From Pseudoscleropodium purum (lineage: Eukaryota > Streptophyta > Bryopsida > Hypnales > Brachytheciaceae), in the NCBI GenBank assembly GCA_963969395.1, contig OZ017801.1:2172501-2236500 (forward strand): a stretch of 64,000 nt of DNA, given 5' to 3'. The notes beneath the pieces were generated by a model. That model was not told the origin of the DNA. It made no database searches and saw only the letters and a list, made by a program, of their open reading frames with translations. How positions within the stretch are numbered: position 1 is the stretch's first letter; every line of letters starts with the position of its first letter. A program made the position numbers and the translations under genes. Shown in pieces: positions 24,721 through 38,450 of the stretch.

Positions 24721-27700
24721 ATGACCGCGGACGTGGGCGAGGTCCAGTCGGCGAGCAAGGCTCAGGGGGCATTTGAGGGCGGGACGGCATGCGCGGAGCG
24801 CAATGTGGTCGCCCTCTTGGAGTCCGGAAGGCGACTGAAAGGCGGCTGCAAGGTCGTGGACAGAGGTAGGGAGCAGGCAGGCGGGGATCGAGTGGTGGAC
24901 GGCGGAAGGGAGAAGAGGGTCGCGAGACTGGAGCCCGTGCGCGGGTTGGCGGGTCGGACGGGCTTGGGCGTGCTGAAGACCCGCGAGGATTCGAAGGACA
25001 TCGCGGAGCAGATTCGTCGGGAGCTGGACCATCAGTTCGCGGCCAGCGACGCTGTGCGGACGCCGGAATCGGACGGGGATGGCCGCAGGGAAGACGGGGT
25101 CGAGGACCATTACGAGGAAGGGGACGCTGCGGCTTGCGAGAAGCTGGCGCCGCAGTCACTGACAGGTCCGGGCAAGGAGCAGCAGTCGCTCGGGGTGGAT
25201 GCGACGCTGCGGATTCAGGACGGCGGCGGGTGGGAGAGCTTTCTGCTGCAGCGCAACTTGCGAGTGCTGCTGGTGGAGGACGACGACAGCACGCGGCACG
25301 TGGTTGGCGCTCTGCTGCGGAACTGCAACTACGAAGGTCGTTACTTTTCCCGATTCCAGGCAGCATTTCGAATCTGTTGTTTCTGTCTGACTGAACGCTG
25401 GATTTCATGTTTTGTCGTGAGGCGTTGCGGGTTGGGCAAGGCAGTCAGCCGTATGTGGTAGAATCGGGTCCGAAGAATACGTATGGTGTGGTTTCGTTAG
25501 CACGGAGTGGTGATTTGCATGAGAGAATGGTAGTGCATAAGAATCTTGGTTTGTGGATTGAAGTGTGGATATTCGTCGTGGTGAGTGACTGTCGCCCTGC
25601 GAACGGGATTCGAGGGGCGACAGACCGTTGTCGTGTGCTTTTGATGTCGTCTCTACCTGGAATCTAGACCTGAACTGGAAGGTTTGTGCCTGTCCCAGTC
25701 ACCGCCGTCGCGAATGGGTCGAGCGCGTGGGATTTGCTGGAGGATGCGAAGAGCCACTTCGACTTGGTGTTGACGGATGTGGTGATGCCGTGCCTTTCGG
25801 GAGTGGGGCTTCTGTCGAAGATGATGAAACGGGAAGCTTGCAAGAGAGTCCCTGTCGTGAGTAAGTAGCCCTACCCACAGTACGCAGGATGTTTGTGCTG
25901 GATTTAGACATGGATGAGTGTGCACTTATGTGTGGTTCGACGATATGCCCATGGGTATGAACGGGGAACTGAGTGTTGTGTTGGATGCAGTCATGTCCTC
26001 TTACGACAGCCTGGACATCGTGTTTCGTTGCCTAACGAAAGGAGCGGCGGACTACCTTGTGAAGCCCGTGCGCAAGAACGAGCTGAGGAACCTTTGGCAG
26101 CATGTGTGGAGGAAGTGTCACAGTGTAAGTGCCCGCTCGGCCTTCGTGCTCTTGGGTTTTTGAGTTGAATGGATTGTGCGCACAGCAGGATTGCTGCGAG
26201 TGAGTGGTAGGAGTTGTGTGGCGAGCTGCCGGAGAGAGAGAGAGAAAGGGATTCGTGTTTGGCGAGGTCTGTGGTCGTGTGTGTGGATTGTGGGATCGTC
26301 TGGACGGCAGCAGATGAGGTTTCTCGAGTTTGTGTTATTCCGTTGAGGTTTTGAGTGCTGTGTAGCCAGGGTGCGGCATGGGCCTGGTCGATTTGTGCGG
26401 AAATCAAGATGTGTCCTGTGGGGGATGAGGGTGTATTCGGATTCGCCTGATTTGTGTTTTGCTGTGATGGTTCCCTCAGTCTAGCGGTAGCCGAAGTGGA
26501 AGCGGGAGTCATACCGGGGAGGTGTTGAGGCCCGAGGGTCGTGGTGTTGGGGCCGCGGAGAACCGGAGCGGCAGCAATGATGGCAGCGACGGGGACGACA
26601 ATGGGAGCAGCCGGCTGAATGCTCAGGGCGGCAGCGACAATGGCAGTGGCAATCAAGTAAGCGACTGCTTCGATCGTAGCTGGGCCGTGCATTCTTGGTT
26701 GACATGGAGAGAAGCAGTGGTAATGCAAGCGAGAGGCGCTGCTGAGGATGCAATTTGCGTAGTCCCTTGCGTTGAGTGTGGCTCATTCGTGTGTTTTGGG
26801 TCCAGGTTTGCATGCAACCTGTCCAAGTTCCTCGGAAGAATGTCGAACCGGAAGCTGCAGACGGAGAGGAGGAGGGTCAAGCTACATCTCAGGAGAAGGG
26901 CGCCAACTTGGGTAAGCCCGAAATGTTCCGAGTCTTGTGATGCGTCCTCCTGCGTCGCGGTCTGGGTTGGCCGGGAGAGTATGTGTCCAAACGCTGGGTT
27001 TGTCCAATTCTGGTATCGTCGTTTGCGGTTTTCGAATCGGGTTCGTACGATGGTCCTGGTTCGTGACTGGCTACGAGAGCTATGAATACATTTGTTGCAT
27101 GCTGACCCAGGCGTCGTTTTTCAGATGACGAGATGGGTCATGACTTGGAGATGGCCACCCGCCAGCCTTGTGGTGATGGCAATGAGAAGAATGAGCAGTC
27201 GGAGGGTGTCCGGCCGCAAGTCGAGGACGCCGCATGCGAGATGCAAGACGCCGGGCCGTCGCCTGGCGAAGACAATGGCGAGAGTCCTTCCTCCAGCGGT
27301 CCGACCGGTACTGCCGAGGAGTCTTCTCCTGAGGTGATCGATCTGATCAACGGTATCGCGTGCCAGCCGCAAGCACAGGCCGCGGAGGAACGTGAAGAAA
27401 GCGGCGATGGCGACGAAGAGCTGGATCTTCGTGGTCGGATGAGCCCGAAAGCCAGGAACGGTTCGGACTCTGGTCCGATGCTGGAGTTGAGTTTGAAACG
27501 TCCCCGTTCGGCCTTGGAGGACGACGGGGAGTTGGAGGAGCGTCAGCCTCTTCGTCATTCGGGCGGGTCGGCGTTTTCCAGGTTCCCTTCCGATGCATTC
27601 CGATCGTAGCTGGAGGGGTTTGCTTTCGATTCGTCATGCAGATGTGCTCGTCGAGTCCGTTGTTTCCCCCTTCCTGCTTCGGCCGCAGGCTTTCACCAGC

Positions 27701-29140
27701 TTGTGGTTTCGTGCTTGCGTTCTTTCGTGTGTCTGATTGTCGTGGTGACTTACTGTTGTTGACTGGGCGACCTTGTGCAGATACAGCACCGGAGCCGGAG
27801 GAACTATCATCCAGCAGTACCATCCCGGCGGTGTTGCGCTCCCTCTGAGCAGTTATCCGATGTCCGGTGGCTATGGATCGTACAGCATGTCTCCTGGCAC
27901 CTGCGGCACGTCCGGAGGCTCCCTCCGTCTGGGGATGGGATTGGACCGGAGCGGGTCGTCGAAGGGGAGCGTGGAGGGGACGACGCCCCCACCCGTGCAC
28001 GCCGGCAGCGTGGAGAACCAGGGCGGGCAGGAAGCGAGTCCAGACGGTTTCGTGTCTTCCCGGCCGAGCAAGGAAGACGGGATGATGGTGCCGGGCATGC
28101 CCGTGGCCATTCCCATGCCGCCGCCGGGCATGCTTGCGTACGATGGCATGGGCGGCGCGTTCGGTGCGGCTGTGCATCCGATGTATTACGCCCATCCGGG
28201 TCCCTGGATGGCGGCTCCTGCTCGGCAGATGGACGAGCGCGGGGACGTGTACAACCAGGCTTCCGCGTTCCAGGAGCAGAGTTCCGGGACGGGGCCTCAC
28301 TCTCGCGCGGGGCAGAGCCACCAGCACACGCATCACCACCAGGGCAGCCAGTACCACCACCACCACCATCACCACCACCTGGGGAGCGGCTCGCAGCCTT
28401 CCGGGAACGCGAGCGTGCAAGACGAGCAGCAGCAGTCCGTGATCACGCCGGGGTCGGGCGCACCTCGTTGCGGGTCCGCCAACATGGCCGCGGGCGTGGT
28501 GGACGGCCAGAGTGGCAGCAGCAACGGCTACGGCAGCACGGGCAACGGGAACGGGTCCGTGAACGGCAGCGCGTCCGGCAGCAATGTGGCAGCGAACAAC
28601 GGGCAGAGTGGTCTGGACGCGGCCCCTATGGCGGCCGACAACGGGGGGAACGACCCTGCCATGGATGGGGTGAGCGGAGCCAACGGGGTGTGCACGGAGC
28701 AGATGCGCTTCGCGCGACGGGAGGCCGCCTTGAACAAATTCCGGCAGAAGCGCAAGGAGCGCTGCTTTGAGAAGAAGGTGCGTGGCAATGGCGGTTTCCA
28801 GCTCCGTGCGTTGTTTTTGGAACTTGGGTTTTGCATGCTGTGCAATTCATTTCGATGCGCGGGATTTATGAAGTGACTGGATAGTTCTGTGTGTTGAGAG
28901 CCTCGGATGGTGCCGGTCCTTGCGCTGAATGTGATGCGTGAGGTGAGCTGGAAGTCGGAGTGCGTCGGTCGGTAGAGTCGGGTCAGTTGGTTATTGTTGC
29001 ATGCTAACGGTGAAGTGTCCGGTTTCTTTTTTCAGGTGCGATATCAAAGCAGGAAGAGGCTGGCGGAGCAAAGACCGCGCGTGCGCGGGCAGTTCGTGCG
29101 GCAGGCAGTGTACGACCCTGCTGCCGGTGACGCGGAATAG
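24721..29140 (+). CDS. PRR: Pseudo-response regulator with CCT domain (clock PRR), left copy
   Basis: Eight exons join in frame: 24721-25336, 25699-25860, 25991-26124, 26480-26656, 26806-26911, 27125-27605, 27781-28777, 29036-29140 (TAG). They give 925 residues; all introns are GT-AG. An in-frame TGA just upstream (24712) supports the ATG. The receiver domain spans about residues 180-304: acidic cluster EDDD (186-189), TDVVMPC with Asp232, and Lys284 in LVKP. All three receiver key positions are canonical, while flowering-plant PRRs have Glu at the Asp232 position. Residues 305-363 are Ser/Gly/Asn-rich. LELSL (518-522) is an EAR-type repression motif, and SPEVIDLIN lies just before it. A run of eight His is at 751-758. 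The CCT domain is at about 868-911 ([17 protein letters not shown]...[16 protein letters not shown]). The family acts in the nucleus as clock transcriptional repressors. It is closest to the PRR7/3-type layout. The coding GC content is far above the flanks. A second identical gene lies at 48824-53243. Confidence 0.93.
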
Positions 29141-29866
29141 CCCTTGTTTAAATAATTCTTTTTTGGGTTTTTTTTCTTTTTCTTTTTTCTGATACTGTTC
29201 TTATTCTTCGTAAGTTAGCCCCATTCCCGTCTTAGCCTGAGATAGGGGGAGTTATCTTCTTTCTTGGGACTGGAGAGTTGTTATTCTTGTTTGCGACTTT
29301 CGCGTTGCTTGAACCTGTCATTGTACTCGTGAGGCCGGACAGCCGCTGCTCCCTCTTTTCTAGTACTGGTTTGGCATTTTCAATATTTCCGATTCCTGGG
29401 ATTTTCCAGTCCCAATGAGACCGCTGCGCTACTTGTTATACTGTAAATGGAGTTATCTTACAACCAATCCCTTTGAGTACCGCACTTTGGTTTGTCATGG
29501 ATCGTGTGTGCTCGTCACTGTCACTGCATTGTCCGTGTTTGCTTGACTTGGTTGGGGCTTTGAGTGACGGTGCGATGCCATGTGTCGAGTCGGCGGCCAC
29601 GGTTGCCTGGGAAGGTTAGCATTGTAACTTATTTTACTTGAGGGACATGTGAATGTGGCATTTGCCGGATTGTGGGGTCACAACATTTTATAACCAGGCA
29701 GCGGTTCCCCCCATGCTGGGAAGGTCTAATGCTGTGCTAGAAATAGATACTTGGGAGGGAGGGAGGAACTTATCAGTTAATTCAAGGATTGGGGTTGGCA
29801 GAGCGGCCGTATAAGACTATAAGACAATTTTGTTCATTGTAGGGGTCCTCTTTTCAAGGATGCAAG

Positions 29867-32800
29867 AGGAACTGCTGCCTAACTGCTGAACGATGTTATG
29901 TCTAGTTTTCTTGGAATGCTCAGATCGTGAATGCTCAGATTATGGATTGAAGCGAATTCATTGACACCTATGAGTGTTGCATTGGTATTTCTTTATAAGT
30001 TTGACCAACTATAGCCTTTTTTTAGGTGAGATGTTTTCTTTTTCATTGGGGTCTTTTCATCCTCTAAATGTCCGTAGGAAAGTTTCGCTGCTCTAGAAAC
30101 TTGCATTCCATGTATGTATAGTTGTTTATGTGGTTGGAAATGGATTGGTTTCCTTACCTGTAGAGCATATGGATAGATGAGTTTCGACACCTTGGTGCCT
30201 GAAGAGCTTACTTATTGGTGTTTGAGAATTTGATAGCTTGATTTTTGTTTCTTGTTTTTCCGAATTTTTTTTCCTAATTTTTTGACACTTCCAATTTTGC
30301 ATTGTTTTTTCTATTCTTGAGTAAATGTGTTTCTTTTTCTGAATTTTGTCAAGAATAATTTTTGGATATTTAGAATTAGTAATAATGAGTTCTTTTTCCA
30401 ATTTTTAGAAAATAGTTGTACAATTTTTAAAATTTTAGACACAACCCAAAATTTTCTTAATTATTTCCAAAACTAATTGATATGTATGGTATGCTTCCAT
30501 TTTGCAACTATATGTGAAGGCTTTTTTTTTTTTAATGAAAAATGAAATGTACATTATGAAAACAAAAGATTGTTCCCATTTTGGTTGTATAGGATTTCCC
30601 TTTTTTGTAAAGTAGAAGGATGTAGTTTTTAAGTTTGAGTTCACATCGAGTGTGTATTTGAACCAAATTTTTATATTATATGATCTTGAAATGAGTCCAC
30701 GTTTACAATTTATATATCTTATTTCAAGTATTGGCTACATTAGCTACTTTTTTATGTACTAGTTGATCGCACTTGCATTGTTGCTTGCATCACAATAGTC
30801 TAGGGTCTATATAGTTTAGGCAAGACATTGACATTGATGTCAAGTCCCTTGTAGCAATGCAACCTTAGAGATCATTTCTCTCATTGAAATTTGGCAATGT
30901 TAAATTTTTACAATTGTGTTTTTATTTCCTTCTTGTATTTGTTGTCATGATGCTTCATGTAACATTGGATGTGGCGTTTGTTGTAACCTAGTTGTGCCTG
31001 AGTTTGTTTACATTGACTGTGTTTGTGGTGTTCACTATGTTATGCCCCTATCTCCTTTGGGGTGCCTGAAGTGCCTTGGTGAGCAAGGGGGACCTTGGGA
31101 TGACTCCTCAAGCCTTGTAACAGTCTAAAAGGGTAAAAATGAGAGACTCCCGAGCATATAGGGCTCAATAGTCCCTTGGATTTGAAGAGAATGGTAAAAT
31201 GTCATATATGCTTGAAAAGTTTTTGAGAAGACACTTCTAATTGTTCAAAGAACATGTGATTTAGACTAGTGAGACAAAATTATGGCTATTCAAAGTTGAG
31301 GGTGTTTTAGCGATGTTGGGACATTAAGGGTTCTAAGGGGATTGCTTTTAGAAAATATTTCTTGGAGTAAGGCATGTAACATACTATTGGAAAGCTATGA
31401 ACACAAGGAGATTAGAATGACAATCATTATGAGGTTGTAAGCTATAAGTCAAAAGTTATGGCCAAAGAGAGGGGCCATAGTGAAGATGAAATGGCCTCAT
31501 CCGGTAAACCTAAATCTTTGGAGGGCAATAACTTTTTGAGAACTTGTCCAAATGGAACAAGTGAGCAATTTGTCACCATCTATTCTCTATGTAGATATCA
31601 ATAATAGGCTTACATGTGGGATTTAAAACTCTAATTGCAAAGTTACGTAGTTTAGAAGTTCGGAGGTTCAAATGTTGACGTAACGTGACGATTTCAATTA
31701 GAAACGAGTGGTCTTCCAAAACCCAAGGTGGTTTGGGAACCTCCTTTGACATAAGAAGGGGAATCTACCAAATCCCGTAGAGAGTACTATAAAAAGGGTT
31801 GGTCTCCCTTCTCACTCTCTTTTAAAGCCTTGGTGAACCTCAGTGACTCAAGATTGGTGGTGAAACTTCACCATCGGCTCCAAAGCAACCTGGGACACTT
31901 GTGTGAAGTGTCTCATGGCACTGATTGGGATGGAATCCCATCCCTTATTAGCCCACACTCGATGTGTCATGAGTTGGGAGTCTTAATTAGCTATGCTAGA
32001 AAAGTAGCAAATACATGATAGATTAGTTTGGAACATGGTGACACTTAAAGGTGGTTAAGAGAGTGGTGAGTAGTGCCACCATGGATTCTAGGTCATTAAA
32101 ATGGAAGTTTTGCCCTATATCACAAAGTGGCATGCCCGGTGTTATGTAAGAATTGTATGCTAGAGTCCTAATGATTGGCACTTAATAGTGTGAGTTGGAA
32201 ATGGTGACTAATACTGTGGGTGCATGGTATGTGCAGTATTAACTAGTTGTGACTCAAGCAAGGTTGAAAATGAAATGTGGAGAACCCATTAAGTAGTGAA
32301 GTACTATTTGGAGCAATAAAGTGTGATTTGGGCTGCAACACATTGTGATTTGATTCACTTTCATCTTGGTGCATTTCGTAGACATGATTGTTGGTAAGTT
32401 CCTTTGAAATTTAGATGGTAGATTTGTAATTGTTGCATGCCCATGTTCATTTGCGATCGCCATCCAAAAAAATTGTCAATATTTTGTGTGATAAACAGTG
32501 AACATTAACACTATTGAATTGATCAATGTAGCTTGTATTAAATTCTTTCTTTCAAGCTTTCACATTTATATTTTTTTACCTTGAAGGTTTGTAGGTTTAT
32601 GCTTAATGCCTTTCTTGTACTATAGTTTTGTAGAATGATTAGGTTTTCTACTTCTAACTCAATTGTTCTTTAATTCTTAGTATACATAATTTTTTCTTCA
32701 TATACCAAATAGAATATTCATGAAGTAGAATAATGTGCATTCTTTCTTGACCTTTCTTTTAGAAATTGTCATTTGTATTTTGTAGACTTGAATCTATGGA

Positions 32801-33378
32801 TCTGCCATTTTTTTATTCATAACATAAAATAATTTAACACCCTTTAGAATGTTATGGCATTTACAACTCAAATTCTCTTGTTGCTTCTCAATGGCAATGA
32901 GGCACTTTATTTGTTACTATTATTGGAGAAGGAAAAGGAATTTTAGAATCTATTGTTAGCCCTTGTGAATGATACATATTTCTTCAAGAGAACTACACTA
33001 TACAACTATAGATTGTATAGATTTTTCTTGAATACTTTCCATGAAACATGAATTTTAGGATGAAACCTTCTCCGACAACCTAGTTCTCAAGATTTTTTGT
33101 CAACATGTCCATGTTCGAAATGACAAAGCCATCCATATTTTTCCTTGCAAAAGTACTAACGCCACATGTAGAAAAAAAGATCACTAGGGATATATTTGCC
33201 ATTTTGGTGCTTGTATGCGTAGCTTGCATATTATTCAAATTGATCTACAATTTCGATTTTATGATTTACAATGAAATGTTTATTATTGGATGAGTAAAAT
33301 GTCTAAAGTTTTGTACAAGGTTGCTAATGCCATCAATGGGACTTTGTGGTACAAAATTTCTTAGCCAATTGAAGATAA
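29867..33378. other. AT-rich spacer, first part
   Basis: Immediately inside the left arm, 29867 to about 30050 is diverged homologue of 44607-44430. Beyond that the DNA is AT-rich with short frames only and no recognised gene. A candidate solo LTR is listed separately. Confidence 0.5.
31115..32143 (+). repeat. Possible solo LTR or promoter-bearing repeat
   Basis: The stretch starts TGTAACAG and could end near CCCGGTGTTATG, which is loosely inverse to the start. It holds a clear TATA box (TATAAAAAG, 31788-31796) followed by a pyrimidine-rich stretch. No target-site duplication and no partner LTR are seen in the window, so this is a weak call. Confidence 0.25.
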
Positions 33379-33386
33379 AATATAAG

Positions 33387-33656
33387 CAGGGTTGACGAAT
33401 CTCTACGTCCACCCCAAAATAGCGTCCGTAACCCGGTCGCACAGACGCCAGCGGACGCAGCGTCCCTCCCGCCGTCGGAAGGCGGACGGGCGGGGCAGAC
33501 GGGGGCGGACGGGCGGACGGACGGGGGCGGACATGGGCAGACGGACGGGGCGGGCGGGGCGGACGGGGCGGATGGCGTCCGCGAATGTCAGCGGACACTG
33601 CGGACACAGCGTCTGCGTCCGGACGTCCCGGACGTCCAACCGTCCTATCAACCCTG
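33387..33656. mobile_element. hAT-like non-autonomous element with GC-rich minisatellite core
   Basis: Both flanks carry the 8-bp duplication AATATAAG (33379-33386 and 33657-33664). The ends are inverted: CAGGGTTGA at 33387 and TCAACCCTG ending at 33656. An 8-bp duplication with CAGGG-type ends is typical of hAT elements. The 270-bp interior is extremely GC-rich. Its middle is a degenerate array of GGGCGGACG-type units, bordered by inverted 'gcgtccg' and 'ggacgtcc' words. There is no transposase. Frames through it are products of the repeat. Confidence 0.85.
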
Positions 33657-36600
33657 AATATAAGAAATACAAGTGAATTTGAGGTTCTCTAACCTTTGTC
33701 CATTTCTTGTTGTTGGTGCAATTAATGGTAACTATGCATATTTCTACATTGAAGCTTGATTTTGGTAATATTAATTACTTCTACTTCAAGATTGGTGGGT
33801 ACACTAAATTGCCAAGCCATTGTCAATAGTAACAAGCAATTTTTTTTTATCTATACATGGGTATGCTAGGTTCTATGAATGACAATTGTATGTTGTGACA
33901 CTTGTCATTGAATTCTTTGGTCATGTAAGGAAACTTGATGGATGCCACACACTTTGCAAATGTCTACAAACCCTTACATCATTGGCATACCTATTATTGC
34001 CTTGGTTGATGGTTCCGCATAGAGGGCAAGGGTAATTCTTTGTATTGGAAACTCTATTCAATATAAAGCTGAGCAAAGGTTGTTGCGTAGTGGAAAATGC
34101 TTCTAGTATTTTAAAGCAATCTTTTAGGGAGTTGCTTGAAAAATCAAACTTGTGAATGACATTCCTCCTAAATGTAATATTGTATTGTGCCATTCAACAA
34201 CTTTCTACTTTTTCAATTGCATGGAGAAGTAGAAGAGCTATTGCAAGTGCTTTATATAGAAGGTTTGTAGGGCAAAGTCCTTGATAAAGACATACTTGTT
34301 GTAGAAGGTATTCGAGTCATTTTCAAGGATATGACCACAATGTTAGGCTCTCAAAAAAGAATGCAGTTAGGAATCTACTTGATCCTTTGATGACGTCATT
34401 AGCCATAGACCCCTAGGTATGCAACATTGTCTCTTTCTTTATTTTTTTGATTGCCTACTATTGAACAAGCATTTAGAAATGATGTGTACAATTTCAAAAA
34501 AAAAATTTCTTAAATTGAAGTGAACACTTTCAATATATTTTTAACATGTTCATATTGCACTACATAGTGCAACAAAATGTAACATAGGTGGAGACGGCAT
34601 CAAGTCACATAGAATTGCAAGAGTCCTACATAGTTGTTGTAGCTTTGATAGTAATGGAAGAGTTGCTCATGTCTTTCTATTAGGTTAAACTAGTCATCTT
34701 CTCTAGTTTTTGTTGTAGTTTCATTACCATTTTCTTTCATGTCTTAGTGCCAGGTGGGTTGACTGCAATCGATTTAAGTGAATGAATATTTAAAAAGGCT
34801 GATGTAGGTGTGGTGAAGGTTGTTAGGACAACTTGTTTCATGTTCTATAATACTTGATTGTTTGACATTGTCAAGTCTCTACCTAATACACTAGATAGCT
34901 AGGACAAGTAACTAAACATTTTACCTTGCTTTAAGATGGCTAAACAAGCATTGTCATCAACAATTATGGTATTGTTGTATATGCGGCAATCTTTCTTTCT
35001 TTAGTATATATACCATTTACTCCATGAACAATTTTAATTACACCTCAATCTTAAAGTGCTCTACATATAGTAATGCACCCACAATTTCTTGCATCTATGA
35101 CACCATGATTTCTCCTATTGTCTTTGTTGCCTTTGCTATAATTGTATGACCAAATATATTCTTCTCTTAGGCGGTTCACTTAGAGTGTCCATTAGAAACC
35201 ATGAGCGAACAAAACTTTGGACCCCCTATATACTTTTTGAATTTTAAATAAATAAAAAAATATGAATAGATTTTTCTATTTTGAAAGTTTATGTTTTGAA
35301 TTATTGATATTTTTATTTATGAATAATAATTAGTTATAAATTTTTGAAGTAAAAAGATACATTGTAGAATTAAAAAAATAACTTTCACATCCCTATATTA
35401 TATTAAAAAAAATTGTTTAAAAGATGAACAAAAAATTCCTAAAAATAACTCTCTATTGAAAGCTCATTTTGAGTTGAATATTGATTCAATGGTCATTTAA
35501 ATGTGTTCTCTATAATTATTTGAGTTGAAAAACATGCCATTTTAGTTCATTTTCAACTTCTTCTAAAAATTATTTCATATTTTATTTCAATTGGAAATTT
35601 TGGCAATAGAAACCTATAGTCATTATTAAACAAAGCTCAAAATTTAAGGTTGAAATTATAGTTTATTAGAAATCACTTATTCACTCATATATTGCTACTC
35701 TACCCAATGACTGCACTCCTCGAGATTCTTTTGTCATATAGCTATATAATTTGGTCACGTATGCACAATATAGTGGGTGTTGTCAAAGGAATTATATAAT
35801 GAGTTTTGGAATGATGCTAAGGAGTAGACTAATGAAAGCTCTAGAAGTTGGGCTTCTTGTAAGGTCTTATAGCAATGACCTACAAGATGGTGTGGTGATC
35901 AATTGATGGTTTGTCGAGGTGAGTGACGAAGTGAAGAATCTTCCATTGTTTGGACAACTTTATGCTATGATATCTCTAGCGGGTCTTTCATGTCAAGTTT
36001 GTTATCTCCATCCTCCACATTATGTTGCTATTGGTTTTGAGGTAGTCAAAAAAATTTGCATTAGATGGTGTAGTAGGTCCCAAATATGAGGATGATGGAT
36101 TTGTGGCTACGGTAGTTTCCATACCACTTATAGATGACTTTAAAAACCTCTTGCACAAACTAAAAAGGAAGTCCTTCAACTTTCCATTCGGCAAACATGA
36201 GGCCCCAATAATCTAGTATGTTCTAAGTTATGCGGCATAATTAATTTGCAATCTTCTTGTAGTTAGGGACTAGTTGGTTCTATTTTGTCACTCATGCCAA
36301 TCCATCTCACAAGAACATATAACTTATTGGGAAATGCACATCCATTTACATGTGTTCAGAGTCATAAGGTCCCATCTATTGATTGTATTCAACTCTTGGA
36401 GATATATGTTGCATTTGTCTCAAATGATAACAAAGATCTCTCAGAACAGCTAGTTGGGGCCTCTGTCTTTGTGAGCGCATTTGGGTAGACATTATTATGT
36501 TTAAACTGCTTTTGTTACATCTTGTGCCATTGTGTTTAACCCTGTTGCATATAAGGAGGTCCAATTGTATGTGTAGGTAATGGAATTCTGCCTACCATCA

Positions 36601-37859
36601 TACAAAGTTTCGTGGAGGAGTAACAAGAGGTCATGAAAGAATTCAATACAATTTAGACACCATAAACCTTGAAACAACATAATATGAATACATATTTGAG
36701 AATGGGAAGACTTATACTTACTAATTTTGTATTGGAATATGGAACCCAAAATAAATAATTTAAGGGAAAAAAACAAACTATTAGCAGAACATGAATTTTG
36801 ATTGCAGAATCCATTCACTATTATAGTATATGTTATCATTTAGACATTAGAGAGTTGTTTGTTGTTTTGCAAGTCCATTGTGTATAGATGTTTGTCATTG
36901 CAAAAGAAACATAAATGTAATAGACTTGCAAAAAAAATATAGCACAAGAAAACTAGAATGACATCAAAAGGAATGAACATGAATAAAATGTGGACTTGTG
37001 CAATGTGGAATACAATGAAGAATTCCATATGAAGTAGTTTACATATTTAATGGAAGTCTTCATGAATATAGAAAAGAAAAAAAGAAAATGTGTTCATTCT
37101 TAGTGTGAAAGTACTTATTTAGGCATTGGAAGGTGTTTGTTGTTTTGCAAGTCTTGTTTCTTCCTATTTTGATCTTGTATCATACATGTAATTAATTAGA
37201 TAGAGAGGTGTAAAAATAACATTGACCATCAACATGCATTGTTGTGGATCGCATAGAGATTCTTTAGTGCTACAAATCCAAGTAGTTTTCCATTCTTCAT
37301 AATTCGAATTTTTGAAACCAGAACCACTAAACTCTTACACATTAAATGTTTGGAATAAAAACTAGAAGCACATCCAATGCAATTGTGAAAGTGGAAGATT
37401 AAAAAAGAATGCTTGCACAATTAGGCTTGTCTATCAAACACCCATCACTTGGAAGGAAAAATTGGCCATAGGCCTGTTACCATTTTTGTTTCTTTTTAGA
37501 AAGTAGAAGTTACTATTGAAAGCAAAGAGACAAAGAGTTTTGTCATACAAGAGGCATACAACCAACTAGAACTTTTGTGAACTACATGATGGATCTCACC
37601 AAAATTATATTACAAAAATTTAAATACTCTACTAAAGTAGGGATTCTAAATCCTTCATGTGACAAAAAAAAAATAGGAATTCACTAGGAAACATAACAAG
37701 AATGAACTCCAAAAAAAAGATAAGGAAAATAATTTTAATTTTGAAGAATTGCATGGAATGCAAACAAGAGAAAGACAATGCACCTAATGCAAGCAAGATA
37801 TTTCAAATGCATTAACCCCTCATTGCCGAAGGGGACTAAAAGTGTCCTCACATAGTTTC

Positions 37860-38450
37860 AAGTTGAATTCAAAGTATTGTAACTTTTACATTTAATGTTT
37901 GAATTTAATAGAACTTGTTGAGAAATTTGCATTCTTTCTTCTAGTTTGTGTGGTAAAACTTTCAGATCAATCCAAGATGAAATAGTTTTTTGGAAGCCAA
38001 TTGAAGTTCACAAGTTCAATTAGAGCTCACCAAACTACATTTGATGGATGCAACTTTAGGGTTTTTTTATCTCCTTCACAATTAATGTCTGCTTCCAACA
38101 ACATTTATTAGATTATAATTCCTTTGAAGTCTAGTTATTGTCATAAAATTTTCATATCAATCCAAATTGTTTTGAATGTTTGGGAGCAATTTGAAGTTCA
38201 AAATCCAAACATTTTTGGATTACAATGAACTTTGGTGGCTTGTTTCTTCATCATACGGTGTCCATTTCCAATTTTTTTAGGGGGGAGGAAGTTGCACACA
38301 ATAGTCTAGTTTGTGTGTCTAAATTTTATATCAATTTAAGAAGTTATGAGTGACCAAGAATCATTTTAGTAGGAGGTTAAGTATGATATGTGTTTTTTGC
38401 CATTTTTTTTGCCATTTTTTGCCAATGCAAAGCCATTTTGAAGACACTAT
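37860..38450. repeat. Degenerate tandem repeats, unit about 175-190 bp
   Basis: The marker phrase 'ctagtttgtg...aaa.tttca.atcaat' recurs at 37941, 38131 and 38306, with further partial similarity after each. Related phrases near 3170 and 38610 suggest a dispersed family. Confidence 0.5.

Larger units (their letters stand above)
23383..29866 (+). repeat. Left arm of the PRR inverted duplication
   Basis: This arm matches 48098-54605 in reverse complement. From about 24529 to 29866 the position rule left + right = 77964 holds without any indel. The only difference I found there is 24613 (A) versus 53351 (C, i.e. G on the comparable strand). Upstream of 24529 the match goes on to about 23383 but falls to roughly three quarters to four fifths identity with indels. 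Weaker homology also continues inside, about 29867-30050, to 44430-44607 on the other side. I compared translated frames and sampled stretches, not every base. Confidence 0.9.

Noticed and set aside
27347..28420. 357-residue antisense frame inside PRR exons (and its mirror at 49544-50617)
   Set aside because: It is the shadow of a GC-rich coding exon. It crosses introns without splice logic and shows no domain, while the sense strand encodes a clear PRR.
33266..33672. Arg/Pro-rich frames on both strands across the GC-rich core
   Set aside because: They are translations of a GGGCGGACG-type repeat inside a transposon, with no conserved domain.
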